Shown here piece after piece: positions 46,301-58,700 of a stretch of DNA of 64,000 bases (positions are counted from its first letter, which is position 1; every line of letters begins with the position of its first letter). Made by a program: the position numbers and the translations under genes. The notes beneath the pieces are model-generated. The model was not told the origin of the DNA and did no database searches. It saw only the letters and a list, made by a program, of their open reading frames with translations. Source of the DNA: Protonemura montana. Its lineage: Eukaryota; Arthropoda; Insecta; Plecoptera; Nemouridae. The DNA is taken from positions 22,061,021 to 22,125,020 of the forward strand of contig OX387602.1 in NCBI GenBank assembly GCA_947568835.1. Reading direction: 5' to 3'.

Positions 46301-49300
46301 TGTCAACCATAAAAAATAGCTCGACAAGGATAATTTATAAACTTAATTGGCACAGAGCAATAAAGACTCTTTTATTTCCACAGCCTGGATTGGACAATGA
46401 AAATAGTGAGATGGAACCAGTCGTGAAGTCTGACCCCTTGACTGTGACTCAAGAAGCTGGCAGCAGCCTTTTGGTAGGTGCATTCACAAATATTAACTCC
46501 CTAAGGTTTTGGCTCCTGTGGTAAGTTTATGTGGATTCAAATGTGCCCGAAAAGCAATTATTCAATATTTTTATCAGAATGCGATTATCAAATAGGTGGG
46601 AACCTATTTTAAGAAGTGGCCTCCCCCTCCCCACACAAAAAAACAGTAATGGTAATTTTGACTGGCCTGCACCTAGCCTGCACTTGTACGATTACATCAT
46701 ACGCTCCACCGGGCTTGCACTAACTCTACCCGAGAATTTTTCCGATTGCACTCTGATAATCGTCAAGCAACGCTGTGCCAAACGAACACATGGAAGTTTC
46801 TGTGGGGCAGAGGCACATGTCCAGTCAAACAGGCAGATTGCTCCCTAGTGCACACCTGGTGCACACCGAGGCAGCCAGTCGAGTATGCCATAACATTAAT
46901 TTTAGAGCTTCTTGTGGTGTATTGAGTTACTAAGCTAATATCTTATTGCAACATTGCCTACTTGTATTGCAAACCTTTAAATTAACCAAAATAGTACTAA
47001 ACAACTGTGATGTGCAGGTTAAAGGATAAGCATTTATTCTTCAAATTAAAAGCCTGGCACAGATTTCAATTTTGACTTGAGTAATTAGGAAACCCAAAAA
47101 TATGCAAACAAATCGAGACAAACCAAGATACCAGGGTCCTTCTTTAGTCATTCAGAACCAAGATAGTTAAGTTTGCCAAGAGTTTTTTTGCAGCAAGTCA
47201 AAAATAACTGTAACCAAGCTGGAGTTCCCAATATTTGTTTACATTTCAGGTGGAGTTATCTAGAGAAAGTTTTGGTCTGCAAATAAAAAGAGAACAAATA
47301 GCTGTGCACGAAGAATTTGATGACCAGCTACTTTTACCGGTAGGTACTTTATTGATGGTGAAAAAAATGTTAATGTATTCTTCTTAATTGTAATGAAAGT
47401 AATTGTAAGCGTATTTATTTAATTTTTAGACCGAAGCAGAGGAACCCATTATACTCAATTTGCAAGAAAGTGACTACGATGTAACTACAGCCCAAGAAAT
47501 GAATAAAATTGGCTGGGGAGAGGTGGTACCAGCTTTTATGGAGGCAATTCCACCTCTAAATATGGTATCGGCATCCTGCCAGGAACCCAATTCCTCAGAA
47601 AACTCTGCAATACCCGAGCTTCACAACATCAGGAGCACAGAAACTGTTACAGCCAAGATCCATGCAAGGAATACAGTAGAAAACGAGATTGAAAGTCCTA
47701 TTCTAATGCCACGGGTAAATTTATCCACGATTTTATGATATAATTTCACGTACATGCAATTTCACATAATTTAATGTCTCTAGCTTGACAAACCCTGTCT
47801 AACTTGCTTACATCTCATAAGTTACAATTATAAGTGCCTACATCACTGTTTCTCGTGTAATATAATATTTAACAAAAAAAAGGTTTTTAAAACCAAATAA
47901 AGGAACTAATTGGTTCTTCATTTCAGAAAACAAACAAATCAATCCTTATGATGATTTTAGACTCATGCCTACTTGATTTATCCTTAGCACTAGTTTTAAG
48001 AAAAACTATTTGAAATGGGTTTTGAATGAGTAAAGGGCTACTAAATTTCCCATATGCCTGGGATATTCCCATATCCCATATGCCACAAAATATTAGAATG
48101 CATTAAAATGTTTCTTTTTTGTTCAAGTGCCAAAAAACGAAATGTTCTATGAAAATTATGAAGCAGCTTGATAAGAATTCAGATATGATATAGATATGTG
48201 TGGGAAATTTAGTAGCCATTTACTTAGCATTCAAAACCCATTTCAAATAGTTTTTCTTAAAATCAATCCTTTATCTACATATCTAAGGTTCAATCAAGTA
48301 GACATGAGTGTAAAAACAATCATCTACATCGAAATTAATTGCTAATGGTAGTGATTTATTAGGCATTTGGATAATGTTTTACGGCTCTCATTACCCAAAA
48401 AATGTTAGAATTAATCTTTGGCCCTAATTTTTGTTTGGCAGGTGTTACCTAGAGCATCGTCTTCGAGAGTCAGTGCAGGTACAAAAAGCATACTGCTACG
48501 CTTGACTCAACAACGCAAGCGAGGGGTGCAATGCCACAAGTGTTGCCGCATTTTTCCACGGCTCTCCCTTCTGCGACAGCACGCTTGTGATTCAACAGAG
48601 AGCTCCAACGTTTTTGATTTCAGCCGCATGTTTGAATGCAGTCATTGCTTGGCAGGTTTCTCCAGCACCACTAGTCTGGAAATTCATCAAAAGCAACATT
48701 TAGGGAATCGTTTTTGTTACAAAAAACCTGGACCGAACTCACAGGCTAGTGACTTTGACATAAATAGCTCCGATTCTGAAACTAGTGTCTTCGAGTTAAA
48801 CATACCAGATTCTGAAGGCAGCAATCAAGATCTGAAGAGTTCAGATTCAGAAGGTAGCAAAATGGGAGCCCACTTGGATTCAGAGGAACCTGACTTCTTT
48901 CCAAGTTCAGATTCAGATTCCTGCGAAATGGACAAAAGCAGTTTTGAAACAGATGTCAGTGTTTTAAGGTCAAATTCAGATTCCGATGGATCAGACATAG
49001 ACACAAGTTTGGAATCAGAAGGCAGCGGGCTGAGACCAAACTCAGATTCGGAAAGGAGTTGCAGAAACACCAGCACGGAATCGGATGGTAGTGTAATGAA
49101 GTCTCAAGCAGAGGAACCAGAAGCAGATGTAGAAACAACAGGCTGTTCATTTGTTGATTCTGCCCAGGGAACTATGACTTCCTGTCAAAATTCAGAATTT
49201 CAGGTAACTCAACTAACTAAAAACCTCTTCATTTACATAGTTTAGGTGTTGATTTGTAATGTGCCAACGTTTCGGCTGTTGCATTTATCACTAGAGAGAA

Positions 49301-51108
49301 GAGAATGCTAGTGATCTAGTGATAAGGCAACAGCCAAACGTTAACGAATAATCACCTTCTATCGCGGCCTGCCACTCTCGCTCGGAGAGTTCCGTAATCT
49401 CCTTCTACCTTTCCAATCAACACATTCATTAGGCGAAATATGTTGTTATGTGAAAGGTCACTGTGGAAATTCTGAGCTGTTAATTGCAAATTACATATTA
49501 CATGCTACACACAAATTGTAATTGCAGAGTGAATACTAATATATTTCAGCAGTCTCTGGTGGAAGGTGCTAGAATTGGCAATTTTAACTAGGGCTCGGGA
49601 ACGCACTTTAGCGTAGTGAAGGATGAGCATTCTTCAATCCAAAACTGTTTTTTTAAGACATTGATAATTGATAATTATTATTTATTCTCATACTTAGGCA
49701 TGGTACATGTTCTTATGCAAGTTCTTAAAGTAATAGGAAAGTACATTTCTGTTAAATCATGATTGCCAGTTACATCCCCAAGTCTCCAGACAAATAAGAA
49801 AAAACAGGTGGTTATTGTAACCATTACCTTTCCGTGTTGCGTCTACTTTATACAGGACTTACAGAACTAACAAAAGAGAAAACTTAAAGTTCTAAACACA
49901 GCTAAGTTTAAAACTTGACTTGCAAAACTCAATGCTCCTCATTTCCATCTAAGAACATTTTTTATATTTACCAGGTGAGGATGCCAACATCATCCCAAAA
50001 TACTTCTCAACATGAGCTTATCAACAAGGGTGGCCATTTGTTAGGCTCGAGTTCCAGTCCTAGTTTCCTTGCAGAAAAGCCGACCACTGGAAGTGCCAGT
50101 GGGTCAAGTGCTTTGATTGACAATAGTTCAGTCACGGGCAATGAAAGCCGCACCGAGAACCTCGACTCACTCAACCCAGGCGGAGGTAACTCTCCAGCAG
50201 AACGATGCATCAAAAGAGAAGATGATAGATGCCATCAACAAAGGAAGAAGAGTCGTAGGGTCTGGGAGGGCGAATATCTTCCCTCGGCAAAGCGTAGATG
50301 TATTGGATCAAAATCGGAATCGCAGGAGACATCCAAGGGGGTGATGCCTTGTGTGCAACCTGGAGAAATTTGTGGGGTTCTGGCCAGTGTTGGTCCTGTC
50401 TGTAAAAGGACAAGGAGCCAAATTCTACCAGAAAATACATGCAATATCTCCTGCAAAATGGGGCTTAATTCCAGATTAGGCTTTGTGAACATTTCTGCCA
50501 AAAATGATATTTTCAGAAAGAAAAAGATAGGGGATAGTAACAAACTGAGGGAAAAAGTTAAGTCAACGAGTACAAGCCGCAAAGAAAATAGAGTTGACGT
50601 TTTAAATCACAAGGACAGAGAAATGTTGGTAGGAAGTGTTATGGAAAACCAAAAACCTAATTATGTTTCTCTGGACAGTGAAGTGACAAATGAAATGGAG
50701 GAGTTAGGGCATGAGAAGACCAAACACAGAGAGAAAGGGAAATTAAAGCAGAACATTGGATTGGTATTGAAAGGAACAGATATAATTAAGAAGACTGGAG
50801 AACAAAAGACTACTGGTAAAGGAGTGATAGGAAATGTGGCAGTAAAAAGTGTAAAGGAAAGTGGCAAGAATGCAAAAACAGGAGGCATAAAAGAGAATGG
50901 GACATCTTCAAAGATTTCTTTTCATCTATCTCATACAAAGGTCAGGGGGCCCAAAAACTTAGGCAAAGGGAGGAGAAGCATGCACTCTGCCGTCCCTTAT
51001 TCGGCCTTCCAATGTTGGGAATGTGGTAGGGAGTTCAAGATGAGTGCACAGCTCATCATTCATTTCCGTGGACATCTGAGGGCCATGCTCCAGCCGATCA
51101 TGTTTTGA
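43350..51108 (+). CDS. ZAD (zf-AD) C2H2 zinc-finger protein
   Basis: Nine exons: 43350-43475, 44641-44763, 45067-45225, 46205-46297, 46384-46473, 47250-47339, 47430-47714, 48442-49203, 49975-51108. They total 2862 nt, 953 aa, in frame. The ZAD domain occupies 1-83 (VCRLCMKK, GLPPNVCQSC, CIEC). The middle is acidic. Two zinc fingers follow: CHKCCRIF...HAC (about 353-371, C2HC or degenerate) and CSHCLAGF...HQKQH (388-408). Then comes a Ser/Asp/Glu repeat tract (SDSEGS-like units, about 48760-49090), a long basic, disordered region, and one last C2H2 finger (C923, C926, H939, H943) near the C-terminus. ZAD proteins are arthropod transcription or chromatin factors that dimerise through the ZAD and bind DNA through finger arrays. 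With only three well-spaced fingers this one is poor in fingers. Its first exons are paralogous to the chimera's. Confidence 0.88.
43624..44067 (-). mobile_element. 5S-rRNA-derived SINE, full-length, minus strand
   Basis: Same family as 37627-38072. The perfect 12-bp target-site duplication is TTTGGTGCTCTT (43612-43623 and 44068-44079). The 5S-like stretch reads GGTTCTCATTAGATCACCGA on the minus strand. It lies in intron 1 of the ZAD gene. Confidence 0.92.
45483..45750. repeat. Two-copy tandem repeat, about 135-bp unit
   Basis: AAATCTCTTGAGAGAAGATA starts at about 45483 and again at about 45619, each followed by matching AGAGGGTTTTGAAATGGTAT blocks. It lies in intron 3 of the ZAD gene. A minus-strand reading frame through it is repeat-derived and not taken as a gene. 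Confidence 0.75.
47955..48317. mobile_element. MITE-like foldback, same family as 8527-8960
   Basis: Terminal inverted repeats TTTTAGACTCATGCCTACTT and the reverse complement of TTTTACACTCATGTCTACTT, with extended matching arms (CCTTAGCACTAG, ACTATTTGAAATGGGTTTTG, AAATTTCCCA). Length about 363 bp, no coding capacity. Located in intron 7 of the ZAD gene. Confidence 0.8.
49258..49347. repeat. Short foldback (inverted repeat)
   Basis: CCAACGTTTCGGCTGTTGCA and TTTATCACTAG pair with GTGATAAGGCAACAGCCAAACGTT, in intron 8 of the ZAD gene. Confidence 0.7.
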
Positions 51109-52716
51109 AGCACATTCTACATTTCTGGTGATCTGTTGGAGCTGCTTTCTCCTGGCTTGAAAGTCCAGACAATTAATTTAAGTAGGTTTTTTATGGTGAT
51201 CGTACAAACTATATATTTGAAACTTGTACCTTGCAGTATGCTGGTAATATTTAAATAATATTTTGTGTGAATCTGAACTTGGCTACTTTATTTGTATGAT
51301 GTTTACATAGAATTGCTCAATTCTAAAATCAGAACACTTGTGCTGATGGTAATTGATTCGAGTGTGATTATTAGACACGGATATTTGAACACTCAAAAAC
51401 AAAAATTATTTGTTTTCATTTCTAAATGGGAACATTAGCAGTCTTAGATCTTGATCTTTCTTATATTTCTACCCCTACATTGTTAAGTTATAAAATTAAT
51501 TGGTTCAGTTTGGTGTATTTGTAGCTCAAGTTATCTTAAGACAGAGATTTTCAATATGGTATTATTTTGCACTTTGTAATACACTGATGTTTTATCAACT
51601 TGGTACAAAAATGTCTTCTTCTTTTGTTTGTTTGTAAATTTATTTAGCTAGAAGCTCTTAGGTACATTTCAATTTCTTAATTAGCTTTGTTCCATTCTCA
51701 CACATTTTTCTAATTCACTTCTAAATGTGTTAACATTTGTTTCATTCCCTTTCTTCTCAATAATTCTATTATGATTTTTCAAACCTTTCTTAAATATTCT
51801 GTGCTCCTCTCCTTAGCTTATAAATAACTTATCTTTATTTCTCATCCCATACTCATTTTTATTACTAAGGTAACTAGCTGCAGTGAGTGATTAGAGTGAC
51901 CTGATCAATTTCTCACCTATCGAGCATTAAACTGCTATGTTTTTGGTACCTATATGACTGAGTGACGAAGCGCTCATGCTGACGATACTTTAAAGCCGCT
52001 TTCGTGTCAGAAAATGCCCAAGAAATGTGCAAAAATAGATTCGTAACTGTGTTTTCTCGTAATGAATTGAATTTTTAACCATAAAGAAAGTGTCGTATAA
52101 CATTTTACTTTGCCCTCGAGTTATCCTCGCTTACTTTTGAATAAAAATCAACCATTAAACCTTTGCCCAAATTAACACAAATTGGCTAAAAGTATCCTGT
52201 ACGCGTCAAAGTTTTCAACCGACCAACTGACAGACCGACCCATGGGTTACCAAGGGCAACAAAATTACGGTCTTTTTAAAGGTACATTTTCTTTGACAAA
52301 GGAGCTGGCCTATGTCTAGTTTCATTTTGTAAATAAAACAATTTTCATTAATTTTGATACTGACTACTCTAAATTGACAAGTAGTCTAATTTCAAAATTC
52401 AAATTTCAAATCAATCAAGCAAAAATTGTTTCCCTCTGTTTTTATTGTGTCAGGAAGTCTTTGCTCAAGAAAGATAATTACAACCCAAAAATTATATTAT
52501 GGAAGATAACATATGATTGAAGTATCAGCAAAGTAAGATTCAGGAACGACTCATCTATTTCCGTGGTTCAAGTCAAAGAGTTCAAGTAAACGCGCCAAAT
52601 CTGTGGAAAACGTGGTTGACGTAGTGTCAGTGTTATATCATGTTATTAAATTTGTGCTAGTCGGGTTGGTAATGTTAAATATGAGTAATAAGTTGTAACT
52701 ATTAAAAAAATTTATA
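51109..52716. other. ZAD gene 3' UTR and intergenic region to MROH1
   Basis: AT-rich. An AATAAA lies at about 52140. The MROH1 promoter must lie in the last part. No other exon or element recognised. Confidence 0.5.
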
Positions 52717-55700
52717 ATGGAGGCTAGCAAAAGCAAAATGACAGATCATTTATTGGCTTCCAAAGGCGAAGTTATAGGTAATATTATATTAAACCTGTAA
52801 CCCTAACCCCACAACCTGCCACTTAAATGTCAGTCAATAGAAAGTCAATATAATTTCGTACTTATAAGACCTACTTCATTACGCCTGTACTTTCTAGTAG
52901 TGACAAGATCTTTTATCTGTATAGTGGCAATCACATCACTAATAGAAGCGACTGCTGACAAAGACGAAGTTGTCCGTTTGGCTGTCGTAACTTCACTCCG
53001 CAAACTTGCTTATCACCGCCCCAGAGATGTACTGGAAAACATAGTTGCATTTCGGACGCGTAATCGTAAAGTAAGCCAATTTCGATATTCTTCTTTAAGA
53101 AAACATTTGGGACTAATACTTTAATGCAATGTATTTATTTGTTATTTATTTCTAGCTCTCTGTATCCCACTTGACAGCATTATTGCAAACGATGGTTCAG
53201 ATTTGTGAAGAGAAAGAATCGGTTCTTGGCGAAGACACCGTTCTCCTTCTGATTGAGTTCAGTATTGATGAAATGACATTAAACAGGGACTATCTCCCGG
53301 ATTTACAAATGCCGGCATCCAATGTCCTTGTTTCTCTTGGGAAAAAGCATTGTGTGGAGGTATGTCAATTTAATTGATTTAGACCTACCTCGTAACATTA
53401 CTGTTCGAAAGTCAAAAACTCACTGAATACTTGTCATAGATGTTGTATCTAACAGTGTAGTATTCTTACAGGTAATGAGGGGTCTACTAAAACATTTTCA
53501 GCCGGGTGTGCTTCCACACTACGCTATTCTACACACAATGGGTGCTCTTGCATCCGCTAATGTTTTTGGTATTGTGGCGTTTGTAAAGGCCACACTAGGA
53601 GCCATGCTGCCTATGCTTGGCATGCTTCGATCTGAAGCAATGAAACAAGTGTTTGCATTCAGTGAGTACCTGCTGTATGCATATTACCTAGCCAAATACT
53701 TTCAGGGGCTAGAAATTCAAGACTTTTGAAAGTATAGCTAAACTATGATTAGGTGCTAAGTATATTTTTGGCTGTTTGTGGGGAACACCAAAATCAGTTC
53801 AGGCATCTGCCAGGAAATATATTTCCAAATGGAAGAAATCTACATTATATTTCATCTGCCGGTTTAATATCTTACATTACTTTTTTATACTTGCATCTTT
53901 TTAATGAGTGTCGTTGTTGCAGCTGTGGGTGCATTCAGTGAGGCCGTGCTTGAATACTTGGTGAACATTGATCAGGCACCAGACCGATTAGTCAACAAGG
54001 AGGCCTATGAGACAGAGATAAGCATAGCATACGATGTTCTCGCTGGTTCGTGGATCAATACTAAAGACCCCAAGGTATAGTATGGTTAAAATGTACAGTT
54101 TTCCCAATGATATTCTTATGGATTGGTAATGCATTTTTAAGGGGAAATTAAGATGGATATCATTATATCATATCATCATAGAGGGGGGGGGAGGGAGTAG
54201 AAAAAAAAACTCCTTACCACTCTCCTGAAGATGACGAGCCGTGCCTCGTCAAAAGGTCGAGATTTTCGGCCCTGTTTAGGGCCGCAAACCTTAACACAGA
54301 GCAATACCGTAAAAAACATCTCAACAGCATACCGCGGCTCTAAAAATAACTACGTAACCAAAAGATAAAAATGAAAACTATGACAGGGAAGGCAAATTTC
54401 CATCCAGATCCAAGTTCACTACACAATTAATCATATCATGGATTATTTGGATTATATTGAGCTACTGGTAACAATGCCATTTTTAACATTAGGGAGTCAG
54501 CGGGGAGTGCCCGAAGAGAGTGTCTGTTAAAAAGCGGTTGAGCTACTTCCCAGGCAAGCACTGAATGCTAACTGTGAACTAGCTTTGTCCATGTTTCCAA
54601 AGGTGCTGGAAACTGTCCTTGTTGCTCTGGGCCCGACGTTCTCTTTGCTGCCGGCCGCGCGAATTGGCGAGCAGGCCCCGCGGCTAGTGCCTTCGCTCCT
54701 TGGTCTGTACCGTCGCGGTGTCGACCCTCTGCCCGTCACACGCTGCTTAGCAGTCGCACTACCACCCGTGCTCGAGATCAATGCTAATGCTCTGCTGCCA
54801 TCGCTGGATGGACTACTCACTCATCTGCTAGACCAGGTAGATGAGCTTGATTTACGCACAGGCTGACTAGGCCTAGGTGCGTCGCATTCGAGGGAACGCC
54901 AAGATGGCGAGTCTATGGTAAAGAGAACAAAAAAAAAATTGTAAAAAAAAAACACATAGAAGCAATTTATATTCACATTCTATTTTAGCAAATAGCACCA
55001 ACATCACACTGAAAATACGGCACTACTTGTCCGATATGAATTCTTTTAAACATTTTGGACACTGTTTTTATTGCAGTCTGCTTTGAGAAATGTTCCTTAT
55101 TTCGAATGACTCACTTTTTTTGAGTGGGTGTGGTGGGGGGGGGGGGGGGGGGGGGGGGGGGAGAGATAATAGCAGTCTATGGGCACCTAAGGTATAAATT
55201 GGACTCTGCTCGATAAACCTCTTTTTCTGGTGGATATTGCTGACTAGATGCTACTTTTCATTCAAAGCATGTGTGATTTTTTAATGTTTACTTTAATTGT
55301 TTATAAACCTGCTGAGTTATATATTGCATCTTCTCACCTCAGAGTTAAGGTATTTATGTAGGCTTGCGATTGTGTAGCCTGCTATACTAGTTCTACCTGG
55401 TTTTCACAGGTGTGTGTCTCCCCGGACTATGCCCAGCCACTGACTGTCAAGAACCACAACGAGGCCCTACGCTGCTTTGACATCATAGGTGAGCATTATT
55501 TTCACATTGCTCATAATGAGGAAAATTGGTATTTTCTCTTCAGTCCTCACCCAATTTTACAAATAATTATAGAGATTTCTGACTACCTTTGATTTACTGC
55601 TAAGACATTATGTTGCTCAAACTGCACAACGGCATAGAAAATTATTTACTGACAACAGTTGCTTTATTACCATAAATTTACACATTAAATCAATATTGTG

Positions 55701-58700
55701 ACTCATTCTAGACTTACATGATTAGTTACATCAAATTTAGAAGTTTAGGTTAAACATTTGCAAGAGAAGTCTGAAAGTGCTTAACTTTGTTTGGTGTGTG
55801 TGTGTACAGCAACGCATTTTGGCGACCGCGTAGTAGACACAGTGGCAGCACAGCTGCGTTCGAGCAGTGAGCGCGATCGGGTGCGTGCCGTCGTCGTGGC
55901 AACTCAGCTGGTGAATGCCGGCGGCGTTTCTTTGAAGCCGCAGGTGGCACGTCTGGTGACCTCGCTAGGAGCCGCGCTTAACGACACCAGCCCTACTGTG
56001 CGCCGAGCATTGCTCAAGGTTGGTTTTTAACCCGCAGCCCTGTAATCAAATAGTTCTATTCGATTGGATTGTTACAAATTACAAATCGTATGGCATTAAT
56101 TCTCATTACCTCACAGAAAAATTTAAAGACACCTTTGAAATATTTTAATTTTTTTTCCTTTTTTGCAATCGTCACTTATGCATACTCATTCAAGCTAGAT
56201 TTTTTTTATAGGGATTATAAGTTAGCTGTTTTTTCTTCCTTCCCTTTTGTTGTGTGTTCATATTCTTATCAATAGTTTCATGCCTTGAAATACACATTAT
56301 TTATAAACTGATTGATTAAAACATTGAATCTGTAATTATTGAATGGTAGAGGAAATTACTAACACAAAAAACTTTCAACCTCTCGGAGCTTGTTTTCACT
56401 TACAAAATTCAATTACTTAAGCCAGATTAAAATAAGTGAGAAGAAAGTCAATTCTATAGATATCCTTACTGTACAAAAATGAACAATTATAGGGATAACT
56501 GACCCAGCCACAAGTAGTTTTTACTTTTTATCAATATTTATGCCTGGGACTAAAGCCTGGGACAAAATTTTCCATAAGCACATAAAAACTGCAAAAAAAC
56601 AGTCAAGCCCAAAGGTCTAGCTTGTGAGAAAAGATCCCTAGCCATCAACGTCCCCTAGCATTGCTACCAACTCATAAATATAATTTCAGTTATGATTGAA
56701 GTGGTGGAATTTTAAAATACTTATCATTCTGAAAAATAATTCCCAAGATTGTAATCATTGGCTGGAATATTAATTCATTAGCTACAGAAAAAAGGCATCT
56801 TGGCACAGCAAACGAATTAGAGCAAAAGAAAAATGGATTATTTGAGATTATTTGATGTGTTTTTTAAAATGACAGTTGACCCGCATGACACCCCAAAAGG
56901 ACCTCTACTAAAAAAGTACGCTCTCTCTCTAAACACAGTGTATTTAAAAAAAATTAAGAAACTTAAAAACAAAATGGAGAGAGTGGAGATACGAGAGAGA
57001 TGTAATATTCGTAAGTTAAAAAATGGTTTGTAGCTACAATTTTTTTGTTTTGCTTGTGATCACCAAAATGTGTACCTAGAACCTCTCACCCAATCATGGC
57101 TAAAGTGTCCATGCACTAAACTGAGCAAAATACCACGAGCTTCACCAGCATTTCCCTTTGACATACTATTGAATGGGTGTCTAACATTCCAGAAAATAGA
57201 TACATTTACATGCCCACAAGAAGAATTTTCTCTGTAACTAGAGACTTTGAATGGCATCCATGTGTAGGCGGTGGTTGCGCTGGCGTGCCACGGCCACCTG
57301 GACTCTGCTGACGGCGACACATTCGTGGCGTTTGTAGTGCGTGGCTGCCGTGAAGGCCACGACGACGAGGTTAGCGCACTCTGTGGGGAGACGTTGCAGC
57401 TGCTTGCGACGGCTGTGCCAAGCTTTGGCACGGCGCTCTGGCCTCGTCTGCGTACTGCATTCCTCGATGTTGCTAACGCATCCGCTGGAGCTGAGCTAGC
57501 GCGATGTCTGGCGTTACTTGCTGCTGCACGTTTGGATAACCCTAGCGCTGGTGAGTGCTGTGTGTTTGGCTTGAATTCATTCTTTTGCGCCTTGTAAGGC
57601 ACAAAGCCACAAGGCCTTTGTATTATCTTCTTGCTTTACCAATGATTCACGACCAGCTTGACATCTTGTTTCACTTCCTGTGAATGAGGATATACTTGTC
57701 AAATATTGTCTTTGTCAAGTTTTTTTTTTTTTTTTTATGGCAAATTGATAATGTTTTGGTTATCAAGTAGTCTTAGCCACAGTTAGGCCATGTTGTTGGT
57801 TGGAACAAAATCGTGAGGATTTCAAATGACAAAGTTACTGCAATAGATCTTCACAACCAGCCAAATCTAGCCTCAGTAAATTTTAGAATGAAAGAAAATT
57901 AAGTGAGTTTGGACATTTGGTTTTCGATCAGAAGATATCTTTATAGCGATATATTTTAGGCTTAAGAGTTAAAATTTAAGAAACGTTTCCTCATCTTACC
58001 ACAATAGACCAAGCGCCGCACACCATTCACTAAACCATCCAACCCAGAAGACAGTGTATCTTAGAATGACTCGTTAGTCTACACTAGCACCAAATTATCC
58101 TCACTAGTTTAGTTGATGGATTGATTAGTGGGGTTTAACTACGCCCTGTTTGGACAACGGGCTCTACGGCACTGGTCTAATGACGTCGGTGAATGAGTGG
58201 ATGATGATGAACCTAACCTAGCCTAGAAGGGAGGAGGGGAAACCCTGTGCCAGCACGTAGCCTACTCCTATCAAATAGCACCAAGGGGACCACCAGTCTA
58301 AAGTCCCTTCCAAAGGACGGTACATCTCGAACAACAGGATTCCTCCACAAATCCATCCTGTCGAGAGTTTGATAAGCAAGGCAAGTGAAGTTGCTGTACT
58401 ATCTTTCATCCCTCCAACCTCTCTTCCAAACAGAACTGGTCAGGTGTATGATGGCAACCCATCCAATACCTGACCCAGTGCAGTGTTGCACTGGTGATGG
58501 TTTAGGTGATCTTATGAGAACCGGTGTTTCCAACACGACAAACCGTTCGGTACTAGTTTAGTAAAGTAGTTTAGCAGTGTATGCACAAGTAATTAATATC
58601 CAGTGCTAAATCAGCTCTGATTTTTCCATCACTCAGCTGGTTTTGTGAACTTTATTGAGATTATCTCCGTACATTGTGTGACAGATGTAACGGACGATGC

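Noticed and set aside
56833-57033. 66-aa Lys-rich reading frame in MROH1 intron 8
   Set aside because: It does not fit MROH1 phase or family sequence and has no known domain; possibly transposon debris, but unsupported.
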